From: CAZEHJ01 sp964512485
Lineage (GTDB): Bacteria > Bacteroidota > Rhodothermia > Rhodothermales > UBA10348
Reading direction: 5' to 3'
DNA length: 33,408 bases
NCBI GenBank assembly: GCA_964512485.1
Contig: CAZEHJ010000037.1
Location: 1-33,408 of the forward strand
Within the stretch, counting starts at the first letter, position 1, and every line of letters starts with the position of its first letter. Below the pieces are notes generated by a model. The model was not told where the DNA came from. It was given only the letters and a program-made list of their open reading frames with translations, and did no database searches. Both the position numbers and the translations under genes were made by a program. Of the stretch, positions 8,445 to 17,297 are shown piece after piece.

Positions 8445-9083
8445 TCAGGTGCCTCCGCTCATGTTTCGTTTGTTGAAGGCGTTTATCGCCAGAAGCAGGA
8501 AGCCCAGAACGAAAAATGCTCCTCCCGGAAGCACCATGATTACCCAGGGTTCGAAACTGCTGCCAAAAATCGGGAAGCCGGCAAATGTGCCACTCCCGAG
8601 GGTTTCCCGAACGATTCCGAGCATGAGAATCGCCAGCGTGAAGCCGATGCCCATTCCGAGAGCATCCATGATCGAGTCCGAGATCTTGTTGCGTGACGAG
8701 AAGGCTTCAGCTCGTCCCAGGATGATGCAGTTGACCACGATGAGGGAAATGAAGGCACCAAGACTGCGATGCGCGCTCAAGCTGACGGCTTTGATGATGT
8801 AGTCGGCCATCGTAACAAAGGTGGCAATGAACAGGATGTAGGTGGCGATCCGGACCTGCTTTGGGATGAAATTGCGGGTAGCCGAGACGATGATCGCCGA
8901 CATCACCAAAACAAATGACGTGGCCACGCCCATTACAAGGGAGTTGGTCACCGTATTGGTTACCGCGAGGACAGGACACATTCCCAGAACCTGGACGAAA
9001 ACGGGATTTTCGTTCCAGAGTCCCTTCAGGAATTCATCCATTCCTTTGGATTGGTCCAGTGTGACAGGTCCTGTTTTACTCAT
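8445..9083 (-). CDS. rnfE: Ion-translocating oxidoreductase complex subunit RnfE
   Basis: A 212-residue polytopic membrane protein matching RnfE/NqrD. Landmarks are FLKGLWNENPVFVQVLGMCPVLAVTN near the N-terminus (quoted in part: LGMCPVLAVTN, Cys36) and VNCIILGRAEAF with Cys119. These cysteines pair with those of RnfA around a membrane-embedded iron centre. Its start overlaps the end of rnfG by 8 bases and has one of the best ribosome-binding sites in the operon. The C-terminus FLLLAINAFNKR is typical of the family. Nothing is missing or unusual. Confidence 0.97.
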   Translation of the reverse strand: MSKTGPVTLDQSKGMDEFLKGLWNENPVFVQVLGMCPVLAVTNTVTNSLVMGVATSFVLVMSAIIVSATRNFIPKQVRIATYILFIATFVTMADYIIKAVSLSAHRSLGAFISLIVVNCIILGRAEAFSSRNKISDSIMDALGMGIGFTLAILMLGIVRETLGSGTFAGFPIFGSSFEPWVIMVLPGGAFFVLGFLLLAINAFNKRNMSGGT

Positions 9084-9834
9084 CTGATCCTCCTTTCAAC
9101 AGGTCCAGGTTTTCATGAATGACGGGTAATACAACCTGATTGCTGGCATTCAGGATATCCGTGATTGCCTGGGAGGAAATCGTTGCCCCGGAGATTGCAT
9201 CAATTTGCCAGGCAGATAAGTTCGTTCCTCGTTTGATGAGTTCGAGAGGTCCCTCAACAGTCGAGTCAGATATTGAAAAACGCACGTCGAGAGCATCGAA
9301 ATTGGACAGGAAAGTGGGATCCTTCGCTATTTTATCGCCCAGCCCCGGCGTTTCTCTGCTTTCTAGGACCTTCATCCCGATAATGCAACCGCAATCGGGT
9401 GAGTATCCGTATATAATCCGGATAATGTCGGCGTAGCCTTGTCCCTGCGCCTCGATCGCCAGCCCTTCCAGACTTCCATCTTCCCGGAATCCGGCGAAGA
9501 GCCTTGGCTCGATGGTAAACGTGCCATCATCGACTGCAACCCCCTCTTCGGTCAATCTCCAATCGGTTCTGAGTGTCGTTTCCGGAAGGACTTCTCGGAT
9601 GGATTCCTCCAGATACGCTTCAAGATTTGCCACGATGGTCGGCAGCGTCCAGGTATACGTCAGAACGAGGAGGATGCTGGCGACCAGTCCAACCGCCCCC
9701 ATCGTGGCGATCATCTTGAAGCTGTTCGGAGTTTGTGCGGGAGCCCGCTGCTCAGATTGAGATGACTCCATGACGTCCGCTTCGCTGCCCACCTGGCGTT
9801 CTACTTTCCCGATATCGTGGTGCTGGTCTTTCAT
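9076..9834 (-). CDS. rnfG: Ion-translocating oxidoreductase complex subunit RnfG
   Basis: A 252-residue protein with a ~38-residue hydrophilic N-terminal extension, one membrane anchor (about 42-62) and a periplasmic FMN-binding domain. The covalent-FMN motif SGATISS is complete, with Thr218 the expected phosphoester attachment site. Upstream, the segment KVLESRETPGLGDKI is characteristic of RnfG/NqrC. The start overlaps the rnfD stop as ATGA (9831-9834), supporting this start over the internal Met22. An extra CGC pair (Cys148, Cys150) lies in the FMN domain just before this segment. RnfG carries electrons on the outer face between the membrane Fe-S centre and RnfD. Confidence 0.96.
   Translation of the reverse strand: MKDQHHDIGKVERQVGSEADVMESSQSEQRAPAQTPNSFKMIATMGAVGLVASILLVLTYTWTLPTIVANLEAYLEESIREVLPETTLRTDWRLTEEGVAVDDGTFTIEPRLFAGFREDGSLEGLAIEAQGQGYADIIRIIYGYSPDCGCIIGMKVLESRETPGLGDKIAKDPTFLSNFDALDVRFSISDSTVEGPLELIKRGTNLSAWQIDAISGATISSQAITDILNASNQVVLPVIHENLDLLKGGSDE
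9089..9095 (-). promoter_or_regulatory. Strong Shine-Dalgarno of rnfE
   Basis: On the minus strand AAGGAGG stands 5 bases before the rnfE ATG at 9083. It lies just upstream of the rnfG/rnfE overlap and gives rnfE its own initiation site. Confidence 0.7.
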
Positions 9835-10865
9835 CTGGTAAAGCGCTCCGCCCGTTCACTTCCAAAAGTTCGTGCTTGTGTCATTCGATCAATCAGGGGC
9901 GTGGCCGCATTCATCAAAAGGATGGCGTACATCACCCCTTCGGGCAGTCCGCCAAACTGACGGATGACGAGAATCATGATCCCTGCTCCCACGCCGAAAA
10001 TCCAACATCCTTTTTGAGTCAGGGGGGAGGTGACGGGATCGGTAGCCATGAAGAAGGCACCCAGCATGAACCCACCCGCAAAAAGGTGAAATTCAGGCCG
10101 GGGATAGACGGCAGGATCGATTTGATTCAACAGGAATCCCAAGGCCGCAATCGAGAAAATCATCGCGGCGGGAATCCTCCAGTTGATGACATTCCGCACG
10201 GCCAGATACAGACCGCACACAAGAATGATCAGTCCTGCGGCTTCACCTAAACTCCCGGTAGTGCTTCCGAAAATCAGACTGGAAAAATCAGCAGCCAGCC
10301 CATCGAAGTACCAATTGGAAAGAGGTGTGGCCATCGACATGCCATCCACCTCTGGAGACATCATAGGCAGGGCGAACAATGCCTCTGGAGCCGAAAAAAA
10401 CCGGTTTGCACCGGAAACGGGGCCCCAAGTTGTCATGGCGACCGGAAATGCAGCCTGAAGAAAGGCCCGCCCGACCAGAGCGGGATTGAACATGTTTCCA
10501 CCGATGCCTCCGAATACCGCCTTTCCGAGTCCGATGGATATAGCTCCACCCGCGAAAGCCATCCAGAGAGGAATTCCCGGGGGTAGAGTGAGCGCCAGGA
10601 GGAGGCCCGTCAGAAACGCCGAACCGTCACCAAGACCACCGGGCATATTCGCCGACCTGTTCAGCGCAAGCCATTCCATCGCCATGGCTCCCGCACAGGA
10701 AGCAACCATGATCAGGAGCCCAGCCAGGCCGTAAAACCAGATCGCCGCGGCGGCGACCGGGAAGAGTGCCAGATTGACCTGCCACATGATCCACCGCGTA
10801 TCGGTGGGATCCTTCACGAAAGGAGACGTAGTGACCAACAGGTCGGGATGTGGCGCGGAACTCAT
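9831..10865 (-). CDS. rnfD: Ion-translocating oxidoreductase complex subunit RnfD
   Basis: The true start is the ATG at 10863-10865, which overlaps the rnfC stop as ATGA. The longer frame starting at 10982 would add 39 unrelated residues lying wholly inside rnfC. The 344-residue protein opens with a DLLVTTSPFVKDP segment typical of RnfD/NqrB and has about nine to ten hydrophobic helices. It contains the family block GGNMFNPALVGRAFL and the covalent FMN site SMATPLSNW with Thr180. The region FHLFAGGFMLGAFFMATDPVTSP is another family hallmark. This subunit is considered central to ion translocation. Confidence 0.97.
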   Translation of the reverse strand: MSSAPHPDLLVTTSPFVKDPTDTRWIMWQVNLALFPVAAAAIWFYGLAGLLIMVASCAGAMAMEWLALNRSANMPGGLGDGSAFLTGLLLALTLPPGIPLWMAFAGGAISIGLGKAVFGGIGGNMFNPALVGRAFLQAAFPVAMTTWGPVSGANRFFSAPEALFALPMMSPEVDGMSMATPLSNWYFDGLAADFSSLIFGSTTGSLGEAAGLIILVCGLYLAVRNVINWRIPAAMIFSIAALGFLLNQIDPAVYPRPEFHLFAGGFMLGAFFMATDPVTSPLTQKGCWIFGVGAGIMILVIRQFGGLPEGVMYAILLMNAATPLIDRMTQARTFGSERAERFTR

Positions 10866-12214
10866 GCCTTTGCAGCCTCCCGCTTTTGTTGTTCTCTCAG
10901 AAGGCCTTTTGCAACACGGAATCGCTGCACGAGAGGAATGTTGGAAGGACACACGAACGAGCAGGCGGCGCACTCCATGCAATCCATAATGTGATAGTCG
11001 ACCATTTCCTCATACAGTCGCGCCTTGGCGAGCGAGCCCAGTCTGCTCGGATTCAGGAATACAGGACACGCATCGATGCAGCGCTGGCACCGAATGCACG
11101 GATATTCTTCCCGGTGAACCACCTTGTCGTCGGTCAAAAACAATACGCCCGAAGTTCCTTTCATTATCGGTACATCCAGAAAGCGCTGCGCCGATCCCAT
11201 CATGGGTCCGCCGAACAGTATCTGTCTGGTGTCCGGATGAATTCCTCCGCAGTGTTCGACCACGTCCTGAAGAAGCGTTCCGATAGGCACCATGAGGTTG
11301 GTTGGTCGCTGAATGCCTGGTCCCGTGACCGTTACGACCCTTTCAATCAGCGGCTGCCCAAAAAGGAATAGTTCTCCGACACCAGCCACCGTCCCGACAT
11401 TATTGACAACCGTCTCTACGTCAATGGGAAGTTTGCCTGATGGTACTTCCCTTTGAAAAACGGCCTCAATGAGCATTTTTTCGGCTCCTTGAGGATATTT
11501 CGTCTCGAGCAGGACGATTTCACAGGGCAGGTCCGCCGGCATTGACGTTTGAAGCTGAAGGGCTGCGTCCTGCTTGTTCGATTCGATGCCGATGTAGGCT
11601 TTCTCGGCACCGAGCGCTTTTAGATATATCCGTATGCCTTCAAAAATGGCTTCCTTTTTCTCCAAAAGGATGCGGTAGTCGCTGTTCAGATAGGGTTCGC
11701 ACTCGGCGGCATTGACAATGAAAAAGCGAGCGTTCTTGCCTTCGGGAATGGTAAGCTTGACGTGAGTCGGAAAGGCCGCACCTCCAAGGCCGACGAAACC
11801 AGCGCTGCCGATCATCGCGACGACGTCAGATGGCTCCATCGAATGCCAATCGATGGAGTGCTGAGCGAAGAGCGCCTGGGGAGATGATGCGTCTTTTTCG
11901 ATCACGATCGCCTCAGTCATATTGCCTGAAGCGTGGTGATGAAGCTCTATAGCGGTTACCGTTCCGGTCAGACTGGAGTGCAGTGGGGAGGAGACGAAGC
12001 CGGTCGATTCAGCAATGGGTTGACCCCGATAGACATAGTCATCCACCGCAACGAGGGACTTTGAAGGACCTCCAAGATGTTGACTCAGTGGCAGAACGAC
12101 TTTGTCGGGAAAGGGGAGCCGCTCGATGGCGATATCCCGCGTAAGATGTTTGAAGTCTTCCGGATGAACACCGTTTGCAAACGATTTGCCGGTATGAATG
12201 CCACCGGCACTCAA
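10862..12214 (-). CDS. rnfC: Ion-translocating oxidoreductase complex subunit RnfC (NADH site)
   Basis: The peripheral membrane subunit that exchanges electrons with NAD(H). Visible are the FANGVHPEDFKHLT N-terminus, the glycine-rich nucleotide loop GLGGAAFPTHVK, the flavin-site NAAECEPYLNSD, and two C-terminal clusters CIRCQRCIDACP and CMECAACSFVCP. No long C-terminal repeat tail, so it is the compact type. Two starts are possible. GTG at 12247 gives 461 residues without a ribosome-binding site. TTG at 12214 gives 450 residues, overlaps the upstream stop as TTGA and has a GGAAGAGG stretch before it; I prefer the latter. All redox motifs are intact, so NAD+ reduction is plausible. Confidence 0.95.
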   Translation of the reverse strand: MSAGGIHTGKSFANGVHPEDFKHLTRDIAIERLPFPDKVVLPLSQHLGGPSKSLVAVDDYVYRGQPIAESTGFVSSPLHSSLTGTVTAIELHHHASGNMTEAIVIEKDASSPQALFAQHSIDWHSMEPSDVVAMIGSAGFVGLGGAAFPTHVKLTIPEGKNARFFIVNAAECEPYLNSDYRILLEKKEAIFEGIRIYLKALGAEKAYIGIESNKQDAALQLQTSMPADLPCEIVLLETKYPQGAEKMLIEAVFQREVPSGKLPIDVETVVNNVGTVAGVGELFLFGQPLIERVVTVTGPGIQRPTNLMVPIGTLLQDVVEHCGGIHPDTRQILFGGPMMGSAQRFLDVPIMKGTSGVLFLTDDKVVHREEYPCIRCQRCIDACPVFLNPSRLGSLAKARLYEEMVDYHIMDCMECAACSFVCPSNIPLVQRFRVAKGLLREQQKREAAKA

Positions 12215-15200
12215 GAGGTAGCCTCTTCCGATTGATTCTTCAGCCACTCGGCGACGGAAACATTCCCGCTTGATAATCCGCTCATTGCCAGCAGTCTCCG
12301 CGTTAAAGTGGAGAGCGCATCGGAGGTAGATGACGGAGGAATCGATCTGGTTTTCTGTTCAGCAGATGATTCCGCACTTGGGGAAGCCTGCAGGTTGGAT
12401 GCTTTTTCTTCGAACAGTGGCAGATTCAGCCCTTGTGTGGCGAGATCAATGGCTTCTGAAACGAGCCTGTATCGAATGCTTTGTCCGCTGTCATCCACTC
12501 GTTCAACGACGGGTTCAACTCGAGATCGTTCATCACTCGAGAGATTCAGCCAGTCAGAGATGGGAATCTGGTCCGAAGACCAGTTCTTGCCTGATATCGC
12601 TTCAAACATGAAGGAAAAGCGATCCTGCTCCAGCAGCCACAAAGCGATGGTGCTGTCTGAACTCTTCGCCATGCCGGAAGGAGTGATATCTTCGCCCGGC
12701 GTCTTCTTCCACGAAGAGAAAAGTCCACACTGTTCCGCCAACGCAGCGAGTTTCAATGCTCTTTCCGGAGCGATTCCATCCCGTATGGAGTCTGGCGCAT
12801 AAACGTGAAAGAGTGTTGACGCATCACCCGAAAGTACTTCTCGACAGGAAGCCAGAAAGCCGACCGGGTTCGAAACGGTTTGCTGGACTATGTTCGAACT
12901 GCTCAATGCCCCCGACAACAGGTCGATTCTCGGAAGCTGATTGCGAGGCGATATCCCTCCCGACAAAAGAAGCACATCAACCCTGAGCCCGGAATTCAAA
13001 AGATCTATCAATGACTCGCTCACGGTATCTGTGACGAGCATCATGCGGGGAAGCGCCGAGTACGCCCATGAGCGATCTTCTTCGCCTGATCCATTTGAAG
13101 GATCACTCTCGACTACATCTTCCAGAACATGGGCGGCTGTTCTGATACGCGCTGCAAGGCCCATGTACTGGTGAAGAAAGCCCTCGGCGATCCCGGACAA
13201 AAGCCCGGACACGTCTTCTGAAGAGGCCTTGTAATACGGCATCGAGAATGGATTCGAAGGATATCTGGCCAGACCAAGGTCCCGATTCATGGTCGAGTCG
13301 ATCAGGATCATGTGTGGTTGGTGACTCGCAGACTCGATTGCTCCAAATTTGAGTCTCTCCGCGGTCAAAGATTTGTGGTACTCCGACAACGTTGACAATC
13401 GTTCGGCCAATGAGGAGGGCTTGGGACCAAGTGCAAGGGCCAGACTTTCATCAACCTCTCTGCTGGCGTCATGCAATTCTTGAGCGAAGCGTTCAAAATC
13501 GTTTATCTGGACCGATTCGTGTACGGTTAGCTGAAGACGCTCGTCGATACGTGTGATGATGGCATCCAGCGCGTCCAGTATTCGAGCTCGAACTGCAGCA
13601 GCTTGTTCATTTTGGGCTTCCAGAAACAGCCGCAGTGTGGTTCTGTTAAGATTACCCACATCCGAACTTCCAGACCGGAAAACTCGGTCCGACGAGCCTC
13701 CCAGGAGAATGCTCGCTGGATGATCCAGGCGGGTTGAGGCTTCCATTTCCACTCTAGAGGAGGGAAGTGCACGTACCTGCCGTGATTCGATAGTTCGATC
13801 ACCGCCGGTCAGCATCTCGAGTGCATTGTCGCCGCAGCTTGAAACGCAGATACCACAAGAGGTACAGGCATTCGGGTCGACATCAATCGACAGTATGCTC
13901 CCTGTTCCCCTTTTGATTTCCTCAGCTTCGTCGAACCAGATGTCAGATCGAATCGGTCTGATCGAGGCTACATCTGCGATAAACAAATCCGATTCGCCCA
14001 TCAGCTCATCCCGCTTTTTCCCTTCCAGTCCGGCAGCATCCATCACGCGGGTCAGCGACTCTTCGAACAGGTCTCCGATTGTGGAATACTGATGCAATTC
14101 GTCCTGTGAAAGCAGCTTATGCGTGGTCTTGATTACCGCTGGCAGTACCCGTGGCAAGTGAACCATGGGCCTGGAAGACCTCTCAAGTTGCCCGGACAGG
14201 AGTGATTCAACCGTATAAGCCCTCGCCACCAGCGCCGACTCGGGACATGAGGCAAAGCAGGATCCGCAACCGGTACAGTTTTCGGTGATTACGCGGGGTA
14301 AGATCTGGTTTGGGACAGGCGTTGACGGAAACGACGCTGTGGAAGCTGGCAAGTATCCACTTGTCAGAAACGCATCAACCGGAATGTCATCCGTGCCTGC
14401 AAAACGATGCAGGTGGCCCGCAGATTTCCAGTGCCGAGACCGGTCTGCAATGGGAGTATTCCCGCCGGCTGCATCGAGCGTACTCTCGGCAAGAACCAAC
14501 TCGGGCGGGGCATCGGATGGGCTTGCGAATGCTCCTGAATCCAGCTCAGTCATCCCGCCAACAAGGGTATCAAGTGCTGCCGACAGGGTCTCAGCAGAGT
14601 CGACCGAAAAAACATCCTCTTCAAACAGCACGTGACCATCCAGGCCCGCAAAAAGTGAATGTGATCGAACAAGGGCACCGAGCAGGGATTCGGAGCCGCT
14701 CAGTCCACTCTCGTTCGATTCGATTGACTGCACGTTCAGGTCGGCATCAACCATCCAATACGGATACTGACTTCCCGACGCTTCGGGTGCGAGGACCAAA
14801 GATCCAGGTGGAACGGTCTCTCGGATCGTTTTGTCGTATAGCAAGTGTGGCTCATCAACAAGGACGATCGAGGGGTGACCTCTTTGAGTTTCAGACGAGA
14901 TCCGGCAGATGACAGGATGTGACGAAGCAGATGAAGCGGGATGAATGGAGCCTCTGATCCTGGCCGCGCCAGATAGCTTCATGACGCGGCACACACGTTC
15001 CATCTGGGTCCAGGCGCTGCGAGCTGAGGATGAGACAACCACAACTTCGGTATCAGACGCAGTGCCATGGGGTGAGGCTTTTTCCGGCAGTCCAGAGAGA
15101 AAGTATTTCGATGTCACCAGACCGTTGTGAACCATTTTCTGGGTACGGGCCTCGATTTCAGGAAGTCTTGCAGCCTCCGGGCTTGAGGGAAAGCCTACCG

Positions 15201-16419
15201 CTATCGGATGAAGGGGTAACTCCTCCTGGAGCATATACTCTGCCAGGGTCCGGAATTCCGTCTCGGTAGGGTTCCAGAACGGTGGCGCGGATATGGATAC
15301 GACCCTGTTAGGATCAACTGATTCATCTGATTTGAGCGACCAGATACCACGCTTCTTCGAGCGTACGGACTCCGCCAAAACTGATCTCACTTCACTCAAA
15401 AGGAACGAGTCATTGTGGAAAAATGCCGCCACCACTCCAACCCGTTCCGTTGATGAGAGAGCGGCTGCCAGATCCTCTCTGGGAAACGGATTCAACCGCG
15501 TCAGATGAACGACAGAAAGACTATTTTTTCGATTCCCGTTCTCAATGTGCCGTTCCGGGTTCTCAGGGGTTCCAATGAACAGGAGTGAAGCCTTACTTTC
15601 GAATTCGATTGAAGCGTGAACGGCCGAGCATAACCGACCACTCGCCTGAGCGAAGCGCTCCATGGCGTCATCGATCAGATCGACCAGTTTTTCCCTGATG
15701 AACAGCTGCCTGCCGATTTGTCGCTTGATCTTCAGCGTGTCTTTCATCTCCGATCCGGACGCCATGGGATTGGCAGTGTCCATCCAGGCCGGATTATTGC
15801 CTGCAGACTCACCAAAAAGCTCGGCACTGTAAAAATCGTGACGACCCGAGGTCTCAAAATCCGCGTTAAATGGTCCGGTCTCCAGCAGCTCGTGACTCCA
15901 GAGTGCTTCTCTTGAGCGGGTGAGGATTATGACTGGAATGAGGGCTGTTCGAGCTACATGATCCGCTATGACGCTCAGGTCCAGAAGTGACTGAGCATGT
16001 GAGGCGACCAGTATCGGGCATTCCAGGCCGGAAAATTCTGAAAGAGGATCAAGATCAGATGCTTCTCCGGAGGCAATGACAATCGTAACAGGAAGCTGTC
16101 TTTGGCAGGCGGAAGCCAGAAGATGATTGACGCCGCCTATCTGGCTCGTATCCAGTAGAACACCACTTGTTTTTCCTGTCATCGAGAGTCCCATCGCAAA
16201 TGACACCGCTTGAGCGGCCCCGGGGAAATGCATTGGTTTGGGACCATCTCCAGAATTGACGCGGTGTAGTCCCTGGCGGATGAAATCGGAAACGACAATG
16301 GGCGCCCTGTCCTGTGATTTCAGCGTTCTCAGAAATCCGTCCGCACCTGACATGAACGAAGCTTTTCCGTTTGTTTGAACACCTCGAAAATCGCTGCTAT
16401 GTGTGTTCGACTTCTTCAC
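12211..16419 (-). CDS. Giant degenerate PFOR-like 2x[4Fe-4S] protein between rnfB and rnfC
   Basis: A 1402-residue cytoplasmic protein with the order of domains of pyruvate:ferredoxin oxidoreductase. Residues ~40-200 resemble the alpha (pyrimidine-binding) domain, ~290-400 the domain II block (VVHLTRLNPFPREDLAAAL), and ~455-600 a gamma-like region. A split ferredoxin module follows: Cys715/718/721/725 and Cys852/855/858/862. The C-terminus (~890-1330) resembles the TPP domain (RYPSNPFSMPYY, then SGLRVDVLLLSGG where active enzymes have the VYSNTGGQ region). The catalytic signatures are missing: no YPITP-type motif, no CSGCGE-type cysteines, no GDG thiamine-diphosphate loop. GTG start, overlapping the rnfB stop as GTGA. 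An ATG 22 codons in is the alternative. I infer an electron-relay or scaffold role. Confidence 0.85.
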   Translation of the reverse strand: MKKSNTHSSDFRGVQTNGKASFMSGADGFLRTLKSQDRAPIVVSDFIRQGLHRVNSGDGPKPMHFPGAAQAVSFAMGLSMTGKTSGVLLDTSQIGGVNHLLASACQRQLPVTIVIASGEASDLDPLSEFSGLECPILVASHAQSLLDLSVIADHVARTALIPVIILTRSREALWSHELLETGPFNADFETSGRHDFYSAELFGESAGNNPAWMDTANPMASGSEMKDTLKIKRQIGRQLFIREKLVDLIDDAMERFAQASGRLCSAVHASIEFESKASLLFIGTPENPERHIENGNRKNSLSVVHLTRLNPFPREDLAAALSSTERVGVVAAFFHNDSFLLSEVRSVLAESVRSKKRGIWSLKSDESVDPNRVVSISAPPFWNPTETEFRTLAEYMLQEELPLHPIAVGFPSSPEAARLPEIEARTQKMVHNGLVTSKYFLSGLPEKASPHGTASDTEVVVVSSSARSAWTQMERVCRVMKLSGAARIRGSIHPASSASSHPVICRISSETQRGHPSIVLVDEPHLLYDKTIRETVPPGSLVLAPEASGSQYPYWMVDADLNVQSIESNESGLSGSESLLGALVRSHSLFAGLDGHVLFEEDVFSVDSAETLSAALDTLVGGMTELDSGAFASPSDAPPELVLAESTLDAAGGNTPIADRSRHWKSAGHLHRFAGTDDIPVDAFLTSGYLPASTASFPSTPVPNQILPRVITENCTGCGSCFASCPESALVARAYTVESLLSGQLERSSRPMVHLPRVLPAVIKTTHKLLSQDELHQYSTIGDLFEESLTRVMDAAGLEGKKRDELMGESDLFIADVASIRPIRSDIWFDEAEEIKRGTGSILSIDVDPNACTSCGICVSSCGDNALEMLTGGDRTIESRQVRALPSSRVEMEASTRLDHPASILLGGSSDRVFRSGSSDVGNLNRTTLRLFLEAQNEQAAAVRARILDALDAIITRIDERLQLTVHESVQINDFERFAQELHDASREVDESLALALGPKPSSLAERLSTLSEYHKSLTAERLKFGAIESASHQPHMILIDSTMNRDLGLARYPSNPFSMPYYKASSEDVSGLLSGIAEGFLHQYMGLAARIRTAAHVLEDVVESDPSNGSGEEDRSWAYSALPRMMLVTDTVSESLIDLLNSGLRVDVLLLSGGISPRNQLPRIDLLSGALSSSNIVQQTVSNPVGFLASCREVLSGDASTLFHVYAPDSIRDGIAPERALKLAALAEQCGLFSSWKKTPGEDITPSGMAKSSDSTIALWLLEQDRFSFMFEAISGKNWSSDQIPISDWLNLSSDERSRVEPVVERVDDSGQSIRYRLVSEAIDLATQGLNLPLFEEKASNLQASPSAESSAEQKTRSIPPSSTSDALSTLTRRLLAMSGLSSGNVSVAEWLKNQSEEATS

Positions 16420-17294
16420 GCCGTGGCGTTCTGGTGTTTGGCTTTCTGGTGTTTGGCGATGCTTTCGAATACACTTTCATGCAGATCCGGAAATTGCTGA
16501 GTCTCAACCCATTGAATCGCCTTGGTCGGGCATCGAAGAGTCGCGATCGAAGTTTCAAGATGGGTTTTTTTGGTGTCGATGACCGGAAGCGTCAACTCCA
16601 TGTGCATCAGCTCTTCGGGAGCGTCGGCCACGCAGATGGTGCACCCGGTACAGGCCACCTGACAAACATCCAGCGCGGGATCACCTTCGAGCAATGACTT
16701 GCACTGGACGATGAGTTTTCTTCGGACCGGATACATCTCGAAAAGGTGCTTCGGACATGCATCCACACAGTCTCCACACCCCGTGCAGAGATCGAAGTCC
16801 ACGACGGGTAATCCATTGTCGGCCATTCTGATGGCGTCAAATGTGCAGGATACCTCACAGTCTGCCAGCCCCAGGCAGCCGTATGTACATCCCTTCGCTC
16901 CTCCGGCGATTGTGGTCGCCGCGCGGCACGACTCAAATCCTTCATACCGGGCGTACTGTTCTGCCACATCCGATCCGCCGGCGCACAGCAAGCGCGCGAC
17001 CTGCCGCTCTTCGCTCCCCGCATCTACACCCAGAAAGGATGCCACTTCTTCAGCCATCGAGACGCCTCCGACCGGACACTTACCAGGTTGCATATCACCG
17101 CCGACAACACTTTCCGCAAATGCATGGCAACCAGGCAATCCACACGCACCGCAATTGGCCCCGGGAAGCATATCCTCGACCTCATCGATGCGTGGATCTT
17201 CCCACACATACAGTTTTCGTTGGGCCACAGCCAGGACTGCGGCAAGGGCTGTCGAGAGAACTGCCAGAAATACTATGGCCGAAACCGTACCCAT
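16416..17294 (-). CDS. rnfB: Ion-translocating oxidoreductase complex subunit RnfB (ferredoxin input)
   Basis: A 292-residue protein with an N-terminal membrane anchor (residues ~4-24) and a Cys-rich cytoplasmic domain. The first cluster motif is GANCGACGLPGCHAFAE with later Cys73. A ferredoxin-like motif CTGCGDCVDACP (Cys170-180) follows, and further cysteines (Cys123, 136, 140, 146, 150, 198, 211, 215, 218, 221, 255) suggest several more clusters, as in the long RnfB proteins. RnfB is the usual entry point for electrons from reduced ferredoxin. It starts 3 bases after the 813-aa gene. The last residues form a small repeat (AKHQKAKHQNATA) encoded by a 15-bp DNA duplication. Confidence 0.95.
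   Translation of the reverse strand: MGTVSAIVFLAVLSTALAAVLAVAQRKLYVWEDPRIDEVEDMLPGANCGACGLPGCHAFAESVVGGDMQPGKCPVGGVSMAEEVASFLGVDAGSEERQVARLLCAGGSDVAEQYARYEGFESCRAATTIAGGAKGCTYGCLGLADCEVSCTFDAIRMADNGLPVVDFDLCTGCGDCVDACPKHLFEMYPVRRKLIVQCKSLLEGDPALDVCQVACTGCTICVADAPEELMHMELTLPVIDTKKTHLETSIATLRCPTKAIQWVETQQFPDLHESVFESIAKHQKAKHQNATA
16429..16457 (+). repeat. Two-copy 15-bp tandem repeat at the end of rnfB
   Basis: TTCTGGTGTTTGGC occurs at 16429-16442 and again at 16444-16457, period 15 bp. It is in frame in rnfB and encodes AKHQK/AKHQN at its C-terminus. It lies just upstream of the GTG start of the 1402-aa gene. Confidence 0.9.
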
Positions 17295-17297
17295 GGA

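Noticed and set aside
9831..10982. Longer RnfD with 39 extra N-terminal residues
   Set aside because: The extra part overlaps rnfC entirely and is Cys/Arg-rich; ATGA coupling at 10862-10865 marks the start.
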